A DNA stretch of 19,252 nt, from contig JAKEHC010000075.1 in the NCBI GenBank assembly GCA_022615255.1, positions 1 through 19,252 of the forward strand, given 5' to 3'. The DNA comes from Candidatus Dadabacteria bacterium (lineage in GTDB: Bacteria > Desulfobacterota_D > UBA1144 > Nemesobacterales > CSP1-2). This document shows positions 1 through 6,791 of this stretch, in pieces. The position numbers and the translations under genes were made by a program. The notes beneath the pieces were generated by a model. The model was not told where the DNA came from. It worked only from the letters and a program-made list of their open reading frames with translations, and ran no database searches. Positions within the stretch are counted from its first letter, which is position 1. Every line of letters begins with the position of its first letter.

Positions 1-3
1 GAA

Positions 4-77
4 TGGGCTGCGAGGGATTCGAACCCACGACCCAGTGATTAAGAGTCACTTGCTCTACCAAGCTGAGCTAGCAGCCC
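4..77 (-). tRNA. tRNA-Lys (anticodon CUU)
   Basis: Read on the minus strand, this folds as a complete cloverleaf. The acceptor stem is GGGCTGC/GCAGCCC, the D arm is GCTC/GAGC, and the anticodon stem AGTGA/TCACT encloses loop CTCTTAA, giving anticodon CUU (lysine, AAG codons). The T arm carries the usual TTCGAAT loop. The T stem has one U-U mismatch (positions 50 and 64). The discriminator base is A, and the following bases are TTC, so CCA is not encoded. No other tRNA is adjacent in the window. The upstream side (78-130 on the plus strand) is very AT-rich, but I could not fix a single promoter there. Confidence 0.94.
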
Positions 78-609
78 ATCGTAATTACTTAAATAAATTG
101 AATTATTAATTGCTAAAGCAAACTTAATTGAACCTGTTTGCCCTTTTATTTTTACTCTTAGAAGAATTTATTATAAATACGTTATTGTTAAAATCAACTT
201 TTACTCTCATTTCATTTGTACATTCTAACCTTAGAAATACTTTAATCACCCGGATTATGTCTCTCGCATAAATTGAAGTAGCTATTAAAACTTTGTACGA
301 AAAATTACCTGAGTTTGGTATATTCTCAATACCTGGAATTTAGCTTAAACTCAACTTAAAAGAATTATAAATAGAACCAATAATGATGTTGAAAATTCGA
401 ATGAATACCCTGCAGTTTGTAAACTTTGTCAACAGCAAAAAACTGCAGAATTCCCACATAATATCAGAATTTATCTACTATATACTCTTTAAAAGAGAGC
501 TTAAGTATATGAAATTTCTCAGAATGTGGACTAGAAAGCTAGCCTCTGAAGGAAAACTTTAACTCTCATTTCTCAAAGAATTAACTGGTGATTTATTGGG
601 TAAGGGATA
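78..609. other. AT-rich intergenic region, no convincing gene
   Basis: This 532-bp stretch lies between the tRNA-Lys and the end of the M16 peptidase gene. Nothing in it reads as a recognisable protein. A 59-codon plus-strand open frame (383-562) lacks a ribosome binding site and looks like chance in AT-rich DNA. A perfect 9-bp inverted repeat (CTGCAGTTT at 410-418, AAACTGCAG at 440-448, 21-nt spacer) is the most regular structure. A short hairpin, GACTAG/CTAGCC around 529-544, has no T tract on either side. The tRNA promoter must lie at the left end of this stretch, but no strong -35/-10 pair stands out. Confidence 0.6.
410..448. repeat. 9-bp perfect inverted repeat
   Basis: CTGCAGTTT (410-418) and its exact complement AAACTGCAG (440-448) flank a 21-nt AT-rich spacer. 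There is no adjacent T run, so it is not a standard terminator. It could be a protein-binding site, an mRNA hairpin in the peptidase 3' region, or chance. Confidence 0.35.
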
Positions 610-3381
610 CTACTTGCTCCCCTCAGGCCTCACTGTGACAAGTGTGTATTTATCGAGGTCAATGTACTTTCTAGCCACCCTCATTACATCTTCTTTAGTT
701 ACAGAATAAATCTCTTCCGGGTAGCGTATATACTCCTCCCAGCCGATTCCATAAAGCTCGTCAAAGGCGATCTTTGCAGCCTGAGATGAGCTCTGCTGAA
801 GCCCTATCTCAAAATTCCCTACAAGGTAATTCTTGGCGCGCTTAAGCTCGTCATCGGTTATTCCATCTCTTAGTAGAATCGCAAGTTGTTCCTTTATTCC
901 CTGAATAGCCTGAGACTCCTTCTCTGGAGAAGAACCTATATACACGCCAAAGAAACCCGGCTCTAACCCGAAGTTAAGAAATGAAGTGACGCTGTATGCC
1001 AGGCTTCTCTTATCCCGGAGTTCCGTAAAAAGCCTTCCACCCTGCCCTGCCAGAATCGCATTTAACACCTCAAATGGGTACTGGTCAGGGTCTCTAAGCG
1101 TTGGAGCTTGAAAGCCAATGATTATATGTGTCTGGGCTTTGTCCTTTTGCTTGAGTTCATCCGTTCTTATCTTATCAGGCGCAGGCTCAGCTTTTACTTG
1201 AGGGGCTAAGAATCCTCCTTTCTTCAAGCCTCCAAAATATTTTTCGATCGTCCTTAGGACATCCTTTTCATTCACATCCCCTACTAGAGCTATAACAAGA
1301 TTCTCAGGGTGAGCGTACATTTTGTAGAATCTTGTTAGGTCGTCTCTGGTTATCTTGGTAACCGTCTCTTTTGTTCCAAGCACGTTAAGCCCATAGGGAT
1401 GCTCTCGGTAAAGGGTGGTTAAAAATAGATTTATTGTCACCCTTAAGGGATTATCACCCTCGCGGTTGATATCTGAGAGTATATCCCTCCTAGCCCGCTC
1501 AATCTCTTCCGGGATAAAGGATGGATGAAGTATAACATCGGCTAGAATATCCATTGCTTGATCAAAGTTCCTACTCAATGCTTCAACAGTTACACCAAAG
1601 CTGTTTCTTCCAGAGAATCCCTTAACAGATCCCGCTATGGATTCGATCTCCCTCGCAATATCCTCTGCGCTCCTTCCAGAAGTGCCGCGGGTAAGCATAT
1701 CTGAGATAAAGTTAAACACACCGTTACTGCCTTTATCCTCAAACCTTACTCCCCCTAAAAACGCGGCGCGGGCTGCGAATAAAGGAACAGAGTGGTTTTC
1801 TTTGATCAGTAGAGTTATGCCATTATCGAGCACAAGCTTCTTTACATTGCTGTCTCCCTCAAATGAGAGTTGGCTGAGCTCCTTTTCTATAGCCTTACCT
1901 GAGAAGTCAGTTATTTCAGCAATTTCATTGTCGTTTATAGCCACATTTCCTGTAGGCATAAGAAACCCCGCAGTAAGGTTCGTGTTATTAAAATACCTTC
2001 TCGCTACTCGAATAATGTCTTCCTGAGTCACTTGAGATATCTTCTGTAAATAATCGGTTTCCAGGCTGTAATCCCCTGCCTCTACCTCATAGTAACCGAG
2101 CTTTTGTGCCTGCCCCTGCATGGTTTCTTTAGCGTATATGGAATCGCTTTCTATGTTGACCTTAGCCCTCGAAAGCTCCTCAAAGCTTACAGGCTCATAT
2201 TTCAGCCTATAGGTTTCTTTTATTACCTCCGAGAGCGCATCGCGTGCCTTATCCGGGTCGAGCGTGCCACCCACATTGAAAAGCCCGCTAGACTTGGGTG
2301 TAAACGAATAGGCGTAAATGTTACTTACTAAACCCTTTTCTTCCTTTACCCTTCTATAAAATCTAGAGCTCTCTCCTCCACCGAGGATATTTGAAATCAC
2401 ATCAAGCACCGGAGCGTCCTCGTGCTCAACGCTTGGTGTGTGAAAGGCAAGAGAAAAATAACCTTCCTGAATATTCTTATCAAAAACGAATGATTTTATT
2501 TCCTTCTGAGCAGGCTCTTCCGGAACTCGACACCTTGGAATAGGACTCGCCTTTATAGCGCCGAAGGTTTCCTGGATTTTCGGAATAACCTTCCTGGCAT
2601 CGAAATCACCTACCAGCACAAGCACCATATTGCTCGGTGAATACCACTTCCTGTAGAAAGTCACCACCCTATCTCTTGTGAAGCTTCTCACACTTTGATT
2701 GCTTCCTATAACAGGTCTTCCGTATGGATGAACAGTATAGGCTTCGGAAAAAAGCCTTTCGCTTAACTTTCTTGACGGCGTGTCCTCTCCACGTCTGATT
2801 TCTTCTAGTACAACTTCAAGCTCTTTATTCAACTCATTAGGGTCGAATTTGGAGTTTTCCATTGAGTCTGACAGCACATCAAGAGCCGTATCGAGGAATC
2901 TGCTTGCAATCACAACGTAGTATACCGTTTCATCAAAAGAGGTATATGCATTAATATCGCCGCCATCACCCTCAATCACCCTTGCTATCTCCCCAACCCC
3001 TCTTTTTTCCGTACCCTTAAAAACCATATGCTCATGTACGTGTGCAAGACCATATTCACCCTCTTCTTCGCATGCGCTTCCCACTTTAACCCAGACATTT
3101 ACGGCTACCACTGGAGCAGAATGGTTTTCTTCTAAAAGCACCGTAAGACCGTTATCAAGTCGATACTTAACTACTCCCGTTCTTCCGTTAAGAGACGTTT
3201 CACTGAGTTTTGGAGATTTCTCCACTTCGGCTGTCATTACGTTCTCCCCTTTCATAATTGTGAATATCAGTATACCAGACACAATGAATTTTATTACCAT
3301 TCCTCGTACACTGCACTCGGAATATCTTTTTATTTCCATTCCTCGTACACTGCACTCGGAATACTTCAAGAAATATCGCAT
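610..3381 (-). CDS. Two-domain M16 family zinc peptidase (insulinase/pitrilysin type)
   Basis: Two fused M16 units of about 430 residues each. The N-terminal unit is the catalytic one: the inverted zinc motif HxxEH is HVHEH at 114-118, and the distal acidic helix follows (ELEVVLEEI, about 187-195). The C-terminal unit begins near residue 512 (KKLVLDNGITLLIKE). It has NFISD at 557-561 where the zinc motif should be, so it should be non-catalytic. It keeps the RLFTELRDKRSLAYSV-type signature near its end. Such clamshell proteins cleave peptides, often in the periplasm. The start is uncertain. ATG 3381 has AGGGGG five bases upstream. ATG 3300 would begin a signal-like hydrophobic stretch (VIKFIVSGILIFTIM). 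ATG 3237 (MTAEVEKS) has GGGGAG six bases upstream. The first 41 residues contain YSECSVRGM twice, from a DNA duplication. The gene is last in the run, 66 bp after pssA. Confidence 0.93.
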   Translation of the reverse strand: MRYFLKYSECSVRGMEIKRYSECSVRGMVIKFIVSGILIFTIMKGENVMTAEVEKSPKLSETSLNGRTGVVKYRLDNGLTVLLEENHSAPVVAVNVWVKVGSACEEEGEYGLAHVHEHMVFKGTEKRGVGEIARVIEGDGGDINAYTSFDETVYYVVIASRFLDTALDVLSDSMENSKFDPNELNKELEVVLEEIRRGEDTPSRKLSERLFSEAYTVHPYGRPVIGSNQSVRSFTRDRVVTFYRKWYSPSNMVLVLVGDFDARKVIPKIQETFGAIKASPIPRCRVPEEPAQKEIKSFVFDKNIQEGYFSLAFHTPSVEHEDAPVLDVISNILGGGESSRFYRRVKEEKGLVSNIYAYSFTPKSSGLFNVGGTLDPDKARDALSEVIKETYRLKYEPVSFEELSRAKVNIESDSIYAKETMQGQAQKLGYYEVEAGDYSLETDYLQKISQVTQEDIIRVARRYFNNTNLTAGFLMPTGNVAINDNEIAEITDFSGKAIEKELSQLSFEGDSNVKKLVLDNGITLLIKENHSVPLFAARAAFLGGVRFEDKGSNGVFNFISDMLTRGTSGRSAEDIAREIESIAGSVKGFSGRNSFGVTVEALSRNFDQAMDILADVILHPSFIPEEIERARRDILSDINREGDNPLRVTINLFLTTLYREHPYGLNVLGTKETVTKITRDDLTRFYKMYAHPENLVIALVGDVNEKDVLRTIEKYFGGLKKGGFLAPQVKAEPAPDKIRTDELKQKDKAQTHIIIGFQAPTLRDPDQYPFEVLNAILAGQGGRLFTELRDKRSLAYSVTSFLNFGLEPGFFGVYIGSSPEKESQAIQGIKEQLAILLRDGITDDELKRAKNYLVGNFEIGLQQSSSQAAKIAFDELYGIGWEEYIRYPEEIYSVTKEDVMRVARKYIDLDKYTLVTVRPEGSK
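3286..3363. repeat. 39-bp tandem duplication in the M16 5' end
   Basis: A 28-bp sequence (plus strand CCATTCCTCGTACACTGCAC... ) occurs at 3297-3324 and exactly again at 3336-3363. The period is 39 bp, or 13 codons, and the 11-base tails match at about 7 positions. On the coding strand each unit begins ATTCC and has GGAAT near its end, and each contains GAGG directly before an ATG. The duplication stays in frame and encodes the doubled YSECSVRGM peptide ahead of the hydrophobic segment. It may be a recent slippage duplication or two copies of a dispersed repeat. Confidence 0.85.
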
Positions 3382-3447
3382 TAGAACCCCCTAATAATGG
3401 ACGCCTGCATTGACTTGGGCTTTTTAAGAAGGGATTTTAGATTGCCC

Positions 3448-4284
3448 TCAAGGAGCCTCTTCGGGCTTTGTCTCTTCGACGGTCTTGGGTTTTTCCCTCA
3501 ACTGGCTGACTATATATAAAAGCAATCCGATTAATGAGTATAAATAAACCAGCAAAAGAACCATAATTTCAGGATTTGTAATCACGGCCGCCAGCAAGAT
3601 TGCGGCAACAACAAGCACATTGAAGGGCTTAGCCCACTTTAATCTTAAATTCTTCCAGTAAGGAACATCGCTTACCATAAGAAGACCCACAAATGGAGCT
3701 AGAATGAGATAAAACCACATCATATTTTCATCCGGAGCTATTTTAAATTCGGAATAAAGAAGAACCGGTGAAAACATGAGTCCTCCCGCAACAGGGCTAG
3801 GTAACCCTGTAAAAGCAGCCTTTTCACGATTTCCTGACTGAACGTTAAACCTAGCAAGCCTAAGCGCCGTACAAACTATATAAAACAGCGCCACCATTAA
3901 TCCCAGCTTTCCGGACCCCATGAGGGTCCAGACATAGACCAGAACACCGGGAGCAACGCCAAACGAGACCAAATCTGAGAGTGAATCATAAGATAGCCCG
4001 AAGTTGCTTTGAGATTTGAGTATCCTTGCTATTCTCCCATCAAATAGATCGAGTAACCCGGCAATCCCAATAAAAGCAGAGGCCCACCAGAATTTTCTAT
4101 AGAACCATTCTGAAGTGGTATCTTGACCCTGACTCAGCGCCGCTATCTGAATCGAGGTCATAATCGAAAGAAGCCCTAGAAAGAGACTGCCAGTCGTCAA
4201 AAGATTAGGCAAAATAGGCATCATCCTATAACGCCCTGATTTTTTCTTTTGTTGCTCACCCATTAACCCTGAAGATGTTATCAT
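3448..4284 (-). CDS. pssA: CDP-diacylglycerol--serine O-phosphatidyltransferase
   Basis: This enzyme makes phosphatidylserine from CDP-diacylglycerol and serine at the inner membrane. The CDP-alcohol phosphotransferase signature is complete: DG-x2-AR-x8-G-x3-D-x3-D is read in DGRIAR...G...D...D at residues 82-104 (numbered from ATG 4284). Several hydrophobic spans surround it (around 30-50, 68-82, 108-130, 190-205 and two more before the charged tail). Length is typical of Gram-positive/deltaproteobacterial-type PssA. An upstream GTG (4290) would overlap psd as GTGA. ATG 4284 is preferred because AGGAG lies seven bases before it; the GTG has the same AGGAG touching it. The gene follows psd almost without a gap, so Psd can decarboxylate the product directly, and the two are surely cotranscribed. 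Confidence 0.95.
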   Translation of the reverse strand: MITSSGLMGEQQKKKSGRYRMMPILPNLLTTGSLFLGLLSIMTSIQIAALSQGQDTTSEWFYRKFWWASAFIGIAGLLDLFDGRIARILKSQSNFGLSYDSLSDLVSFGVAPGVLVYVWTLMGSGKLGLMVALFYIVCTALRLARFNVQSGNREKAAFTGLPSPVAGGLMFSPVLLYSEFKIAPDENMMWFYLILAPFVGLLMVSDVPYWKNLRLKWAKPFNVLVVAAILLAAVITNPEIMVLLLVYLYSLIGLLLYIVSQLREKPKTVEETKPEEAP

Positions 4285-4286
4285 TT

Positions 4287-4943
4287 TCACTCTCCTTTCC
4301 CTTTAAGCCATCCTAGTATTGTCTCGCCGCCTCTTACCTTGTCCCCGACCGATATTAAAACCTCACATGTTAAAGGGATATAGATATCTACCCTTGAACC
4401 GAATTTAATCATACCAAATCTGTCGCCCTTTTGAAGCAGATCACCGACTGAGACATAAGAAACGATCCTCCTCGCTATAAATCCCGCAACTTGGACAATA
4501 ACAATCTCTTGCTTATCATCTGTCTCTATTAAAGTCGCAAGCCTTTCGTTCTCCTTCGAGGAACGCTTTAAATCGGCTATGAAAAACTTACCTGGGGTAT
4601 GCTTCGTGTTAAGCACCCTTCCTGTTACCGGAAACCTGTTTACATGGCAGTCAGTTATGGATAAGAAGATTCCTATACGCTTCATCTCTCGATCCAAAAA
4701 ATTCTCCTCAAGCGCATTATCTATATCAACAACCTTGCCGTCAGCAGGAGAAACCATCGCATATTGCTCCTGAGGGGGTATTCTCTCAGGATCTCTAAAA
4801 AAATATATGATAAAAATGGTGATCACAGCTAGAATAATTGATAATGTCTCAAAACCGAAAAGGGCTGTGAGCCATGCGAGCAGCCCGGTTATGCCAATGT
4901 AGGTAAACCCTTCAACGGTTATTTTGCTTTTAGGTTTTTTCAT
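4287..4943 (-). CDS. psd: Phosphatidylserine decarboxylase, short (self-cleaving) form
   Basis: Converts phosphatidylserine to phosphatidylethanolamine. At 218 residues this is the short Psd class. A hydrophobic hairpin lies at about residues 14-48, followed by the conserved RDPER. Then come VSPADGKV (64-71) and DCHVNRFPVTG (98-108), which carry the Asp and His used in self-processing. The cleavage site is FGSRVD (181-186): the chain should be cut between Gly182 and Ser183, the serine becoming the pyruvoyl cofactor, as established for the family. The usual LGST is FGS here, normal for the short form. It immediately precedes pssA. The start has no strong ribosome binding site, and the region upstream to ilvC contains a probable terminator, so psd-pssA may have its own weak promoter. 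Confidence 0.96.
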   Translation of the reverse strand: MKKPKSKITVEGFTYIGITGLLAWLTALFGFETLSIILAVITIFIIYFFRDPERIPPQEQYAMVSPADGKVVDIDNALEENFLDREMKRIGIFLSITDCHVNRFPVTGRVLNTKHTPGKFFIADLKRSSKENERLATLIETDDKQEIVIVQVAGFIARRIVSYVSVGDLLQKGDRFGMIKFGSRVDIYIPLTCEVLISVGDKVRGGETILGWLKGKGE

Positions 4944-5005
4944 GAGTTATGAGCATCTGGCTAATACTATGTTTAAATTTCGGGTTGCAGGGAGTGTTAC
5001 TCTCC

Positions 5006-5068
5006 AAAAATGACGCAAGAAACATGAAGCAAGATAAATGATTCATCTTGCATCCTGTATCCCGCATC
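5006..5068 (-). terminator. Long imperfect hairpin plus T tract after ilvC
   Basis: Two 27-nt arms (5042-5068 and 5012-5038 on the plus strand) can pair around a 3-nt loop. About 19 pairs are Watson-Crick and most of the rest are G-U when read as minus-strand RNA, leaving about three mismatches. In the ilvC direction the hairpin begins six bases after the stop codon and is followed by A and then five T (5010-5006). This fits a Rho-independent terminator for the ilv transcript. The arms contain degenerate GCAAGAT/GCATCCTG units, so it may have arisen from a dispersed palindromic repeat. Confidence 0.55.
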
Positions 5069-5074
5069 GTGCAT

Positions 5075-6091
5075 TCAGTTCTTTGTTTTATCAACGAGTT
5101 TCTGCTTAAAAAGCGAACTCATCATTTCACGGAGCCTTCTGCCTACATCCTCAATCTGGTGGCTTTCACCCTTTTTAATTAAAGCATTATAAACCGGGCG
5201 CCCTGCTCTGTTTTCGATTATCCACTCACGCGCAAACTCTCCTGATTGTATCTCTTTGAGTATGCGTCTCATCTCCTGTCTTGTAGTATCGTTTATTACC
5301 CTTGGTCCTCGAGTGATATCCCCGTACTTCGCCGTATCGCTGATCGAATATCGCATATTAGATATGCCGCCCTCGTAGATCAAATCCACTATAAGCTTGA
5401 CCTCGTGAAGGCATTCGAAGTAAGCCATCTCAGGTGGATATCCGGCTTCAACAAGGGTTTCAAAACCAGCTAAAATCAGGGCTGTTAATCCACCGCATAG
5501 AACACACTGCTCACCAAAAAGGTCTGTCTCAGTTTCATCTTTAAAAGTAGTTTCAATTATCCCTGCGCGTCCAGCGCCAATTGCTCCAGCATAAGCAAGG
5601 GCGATCTCTTTAGCCTGCCCTGTCGCGTTTTGATGAACAGCTATAAGTGCGGGAACCCCGCGTCCCTGTGTGTATTCATTGCGAACAGTATGACCCGGTG
5701 CTTTAGGCGCCACCATAAATATATCCACGTTTGGTGGCGGAACAATCTGTCCAAAGTGAATGTTAAACCCGTGACCAAATGCTACTGATTCGCCGGGGTT
5801 AAGGTTATTTGCAATATAGCCGGAGTAAATCTCAGACTGATGCGAATCCGGAGCGAGAATCATAACAATGTCTGCCCAGCGCGAAGCCTCGTCTACAGGA
5901 AGTACCTTAAAGCCCGCATTCTTAGCCTTTTCCCAGCTGCCCCCCCCTTCCCTAAGTCCTACCACTACGTTGATACCGCTGTCCCTCAAGTTTTGCGCGT
6001 GTGCATGTCCCTGGCTCCCGTAGCCTATTATCGCTATTTTTCTATTCTTTAGTTTTTCGATGCTGACGTCTTTATCGTAATATACCCTCAT
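5075..6091 (-). CDS. ilvC: Ketol-acid reductoisomerase (NADP+), class I
   Basis: Converts acetolactate (and acetohydroxybutyrate) to the dihydroxy acid with Mg2+ and NADPH, the second common step of valine, leucine and isoleucine synthesis. The Rossmann motif is GYGSQGHAHAQNLRDSG (23-39). The cofactor loop after beta-2 is GLREGGGSW (45-53), with Arg47 and Ser52 placed to bind the 2'-phosphate, so NADPH rather than NADH is expected. Metal and substrate ligands are Asp190 and Glu194 in ETDLFGEQ, and Glu226 and Glu230 in YFECLHEVK. The length, 338 residues, is standard for the short class I enzyme. Its ATG overlaps the ilvH TGA (ATGA, 6088-6091), which implies translational coupling. A terminator-like hairpin follows. 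Confidence 0.98.
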   Translation of the reverse strand: MRVYYDKDVSIEKLKNRKIAIIGYGSQGHAHAQNLRDSGINVVVGLREGGGSWEKAKNAGFKVLPVDEASRWADIVMILAPDSHQSEIYSGYIANNLNPGESVAFGHGFNIHFGQIVPPPNVDIFMVAPKAPGHTVRNEYTQGRGVPALIAVHQNATGQAKEIALAYAGAIGAGRAGIIETTFKDETETDLFGEQCVLCGGLTALILAGFETLVEAGYPPEMAYFECLHEVKLIVDLIYEGGISNMRYSISDTAKYGDITRGPRVINDTTRQEMRRILKEIQSGEFAREWIIENRAGRPVYNALIKKGESHQIEDVGRRLREMMSSLFKQKLVDKTKN

Positions 6092-6591
6092 CTTTCTCCA
6101 CCTCTTCTATGGTTTTGAACCTCCCTTGCCATCGCTACAACACCTGTGCGTGCAATCTCTTTAATACCCATTGGTTTGAGTAATTCTATGAAAGCATTAA
6201 CCTTGTCCTTGTCCCCCGTAAGCTCAAGGGCATATGATTTAGGGCCCACATCTATTACCTTTGCCCTAAAAATCTCAGCCATGTTAAGAATCTCAGCCCT
6301 AGTTTCTTGAGTCGACTCTACTCTCACAAGCACCAATTCCCTTTCAACATGAGTCACCTCAATAAGGTCTTGGACCTTTATTACGTTTATCATGTTGTTA
6401 AATCTCTTAATAATCTGCTCAATTATCCAGTCATCACCGCTGGTGACTAAGGTGATACGTGATGACGTGTGATCAAGGGTCTCTGCTACGCATAGACTTT
6501 CAATGTTAAACCCACGTGCGCTAAATAGACCTGCAATCCGCGCAAGCACGCCCGGTTCATTATCAACCAAAATCGAGATTGTGTGTCTCAC
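6088..6591 (-). CDS. ilvH: Acetolactate synthase small (regulatory) subunit
   Basis: Regulatory partner of the IlvB catalytic subunit; family members confer valine feedback inhibition and raise catalytic activity. It has an N-terminal ACT domain (2-75: HTISILVDNEPGVLARIAGLFSARGFNIESL), with the effector-loop glycine and asparagine of the DNEPGVL motif present. The conserved C-terminal domain follows (about 80-160: ERELVLVRV, ALELTGDKDKVNAFIELLKP). At 167 residues the length is normal. It overlaps ilvC by four bases. Unusually for an ilvBH pair, it is separated from ilvB by 200 bp, which contain a promoter-like sequence, so the two subunits may not be made in strict coupling. Confidence 0.97.
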   Translation of the reverse strand: MRHTISILVDNEPGVLARIAGLFSARGFNIESLCVAETLDHTSSRITLVTSGDDWIIEQIIKRFNNMINVIKVQDLIEVTHVERELVLVRVESTQETRAEILNMAEIFRAKVIDVGPKSYALELTGDKDKVNAFIELLKPMGIKEIARTGVVAMAREVQNHRRGGER

Positions 6592-6665
6592 CTGTCATCC
6601 TCCAGTTTAAAAATTAAGGTCACACTCCGCTCTGCCTACAAGTGAAAAGGCGTTAGCTCTCCCAT

Positions 6666-6696
6666 ATTTTACACTTAAATTTAATTAGCAAGTCAA
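6666..6696 (-). promoter_or_regulatory. Candidate internal promoter for ilvH-ilvC
   Basis: On the minus strand TTGACT (6696-6691) is followed after 17 bases by TGTAAA (6673-6668), or after 19 by TAAAAT (6671-6666). The -35 matches five of six consensus bases and the -10 is fair. A perfect TATAAT also sits just upstream (6702-6697), with a poor -35. The site lies in the 200-bp ilvB-ilvH gap, about 75 bp before the ilvH start. No terminator or leader-peptide attenuator with branched-chain codons is evident in the gap. Confidence 0.3.
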
Positions 6697-6791
6697 ATTA
6701 TACATCTAGGGATTCAACTTGTATTAAAGAAAACCTTTCTCCTAAGCTGATATTGGGTTGATATTTAATCTGAGATTGCCGTATCATTTGA

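Noticed and set aside
383..562. 59-codon plus-strand open frame in the left intergenic region
   Set aside because: No ribosome binding site, AT-driven composition (Lys, Ile, Phe, Leu), contains the 9-bp inverted repeat, and no recognisable motif.
1637..2026. 129-residue plus-strand frame within the M16 gene
   Set aside because: Antisense shadow of a clear protein-coding gene; composition follows the opposite strand and no start signal exists.
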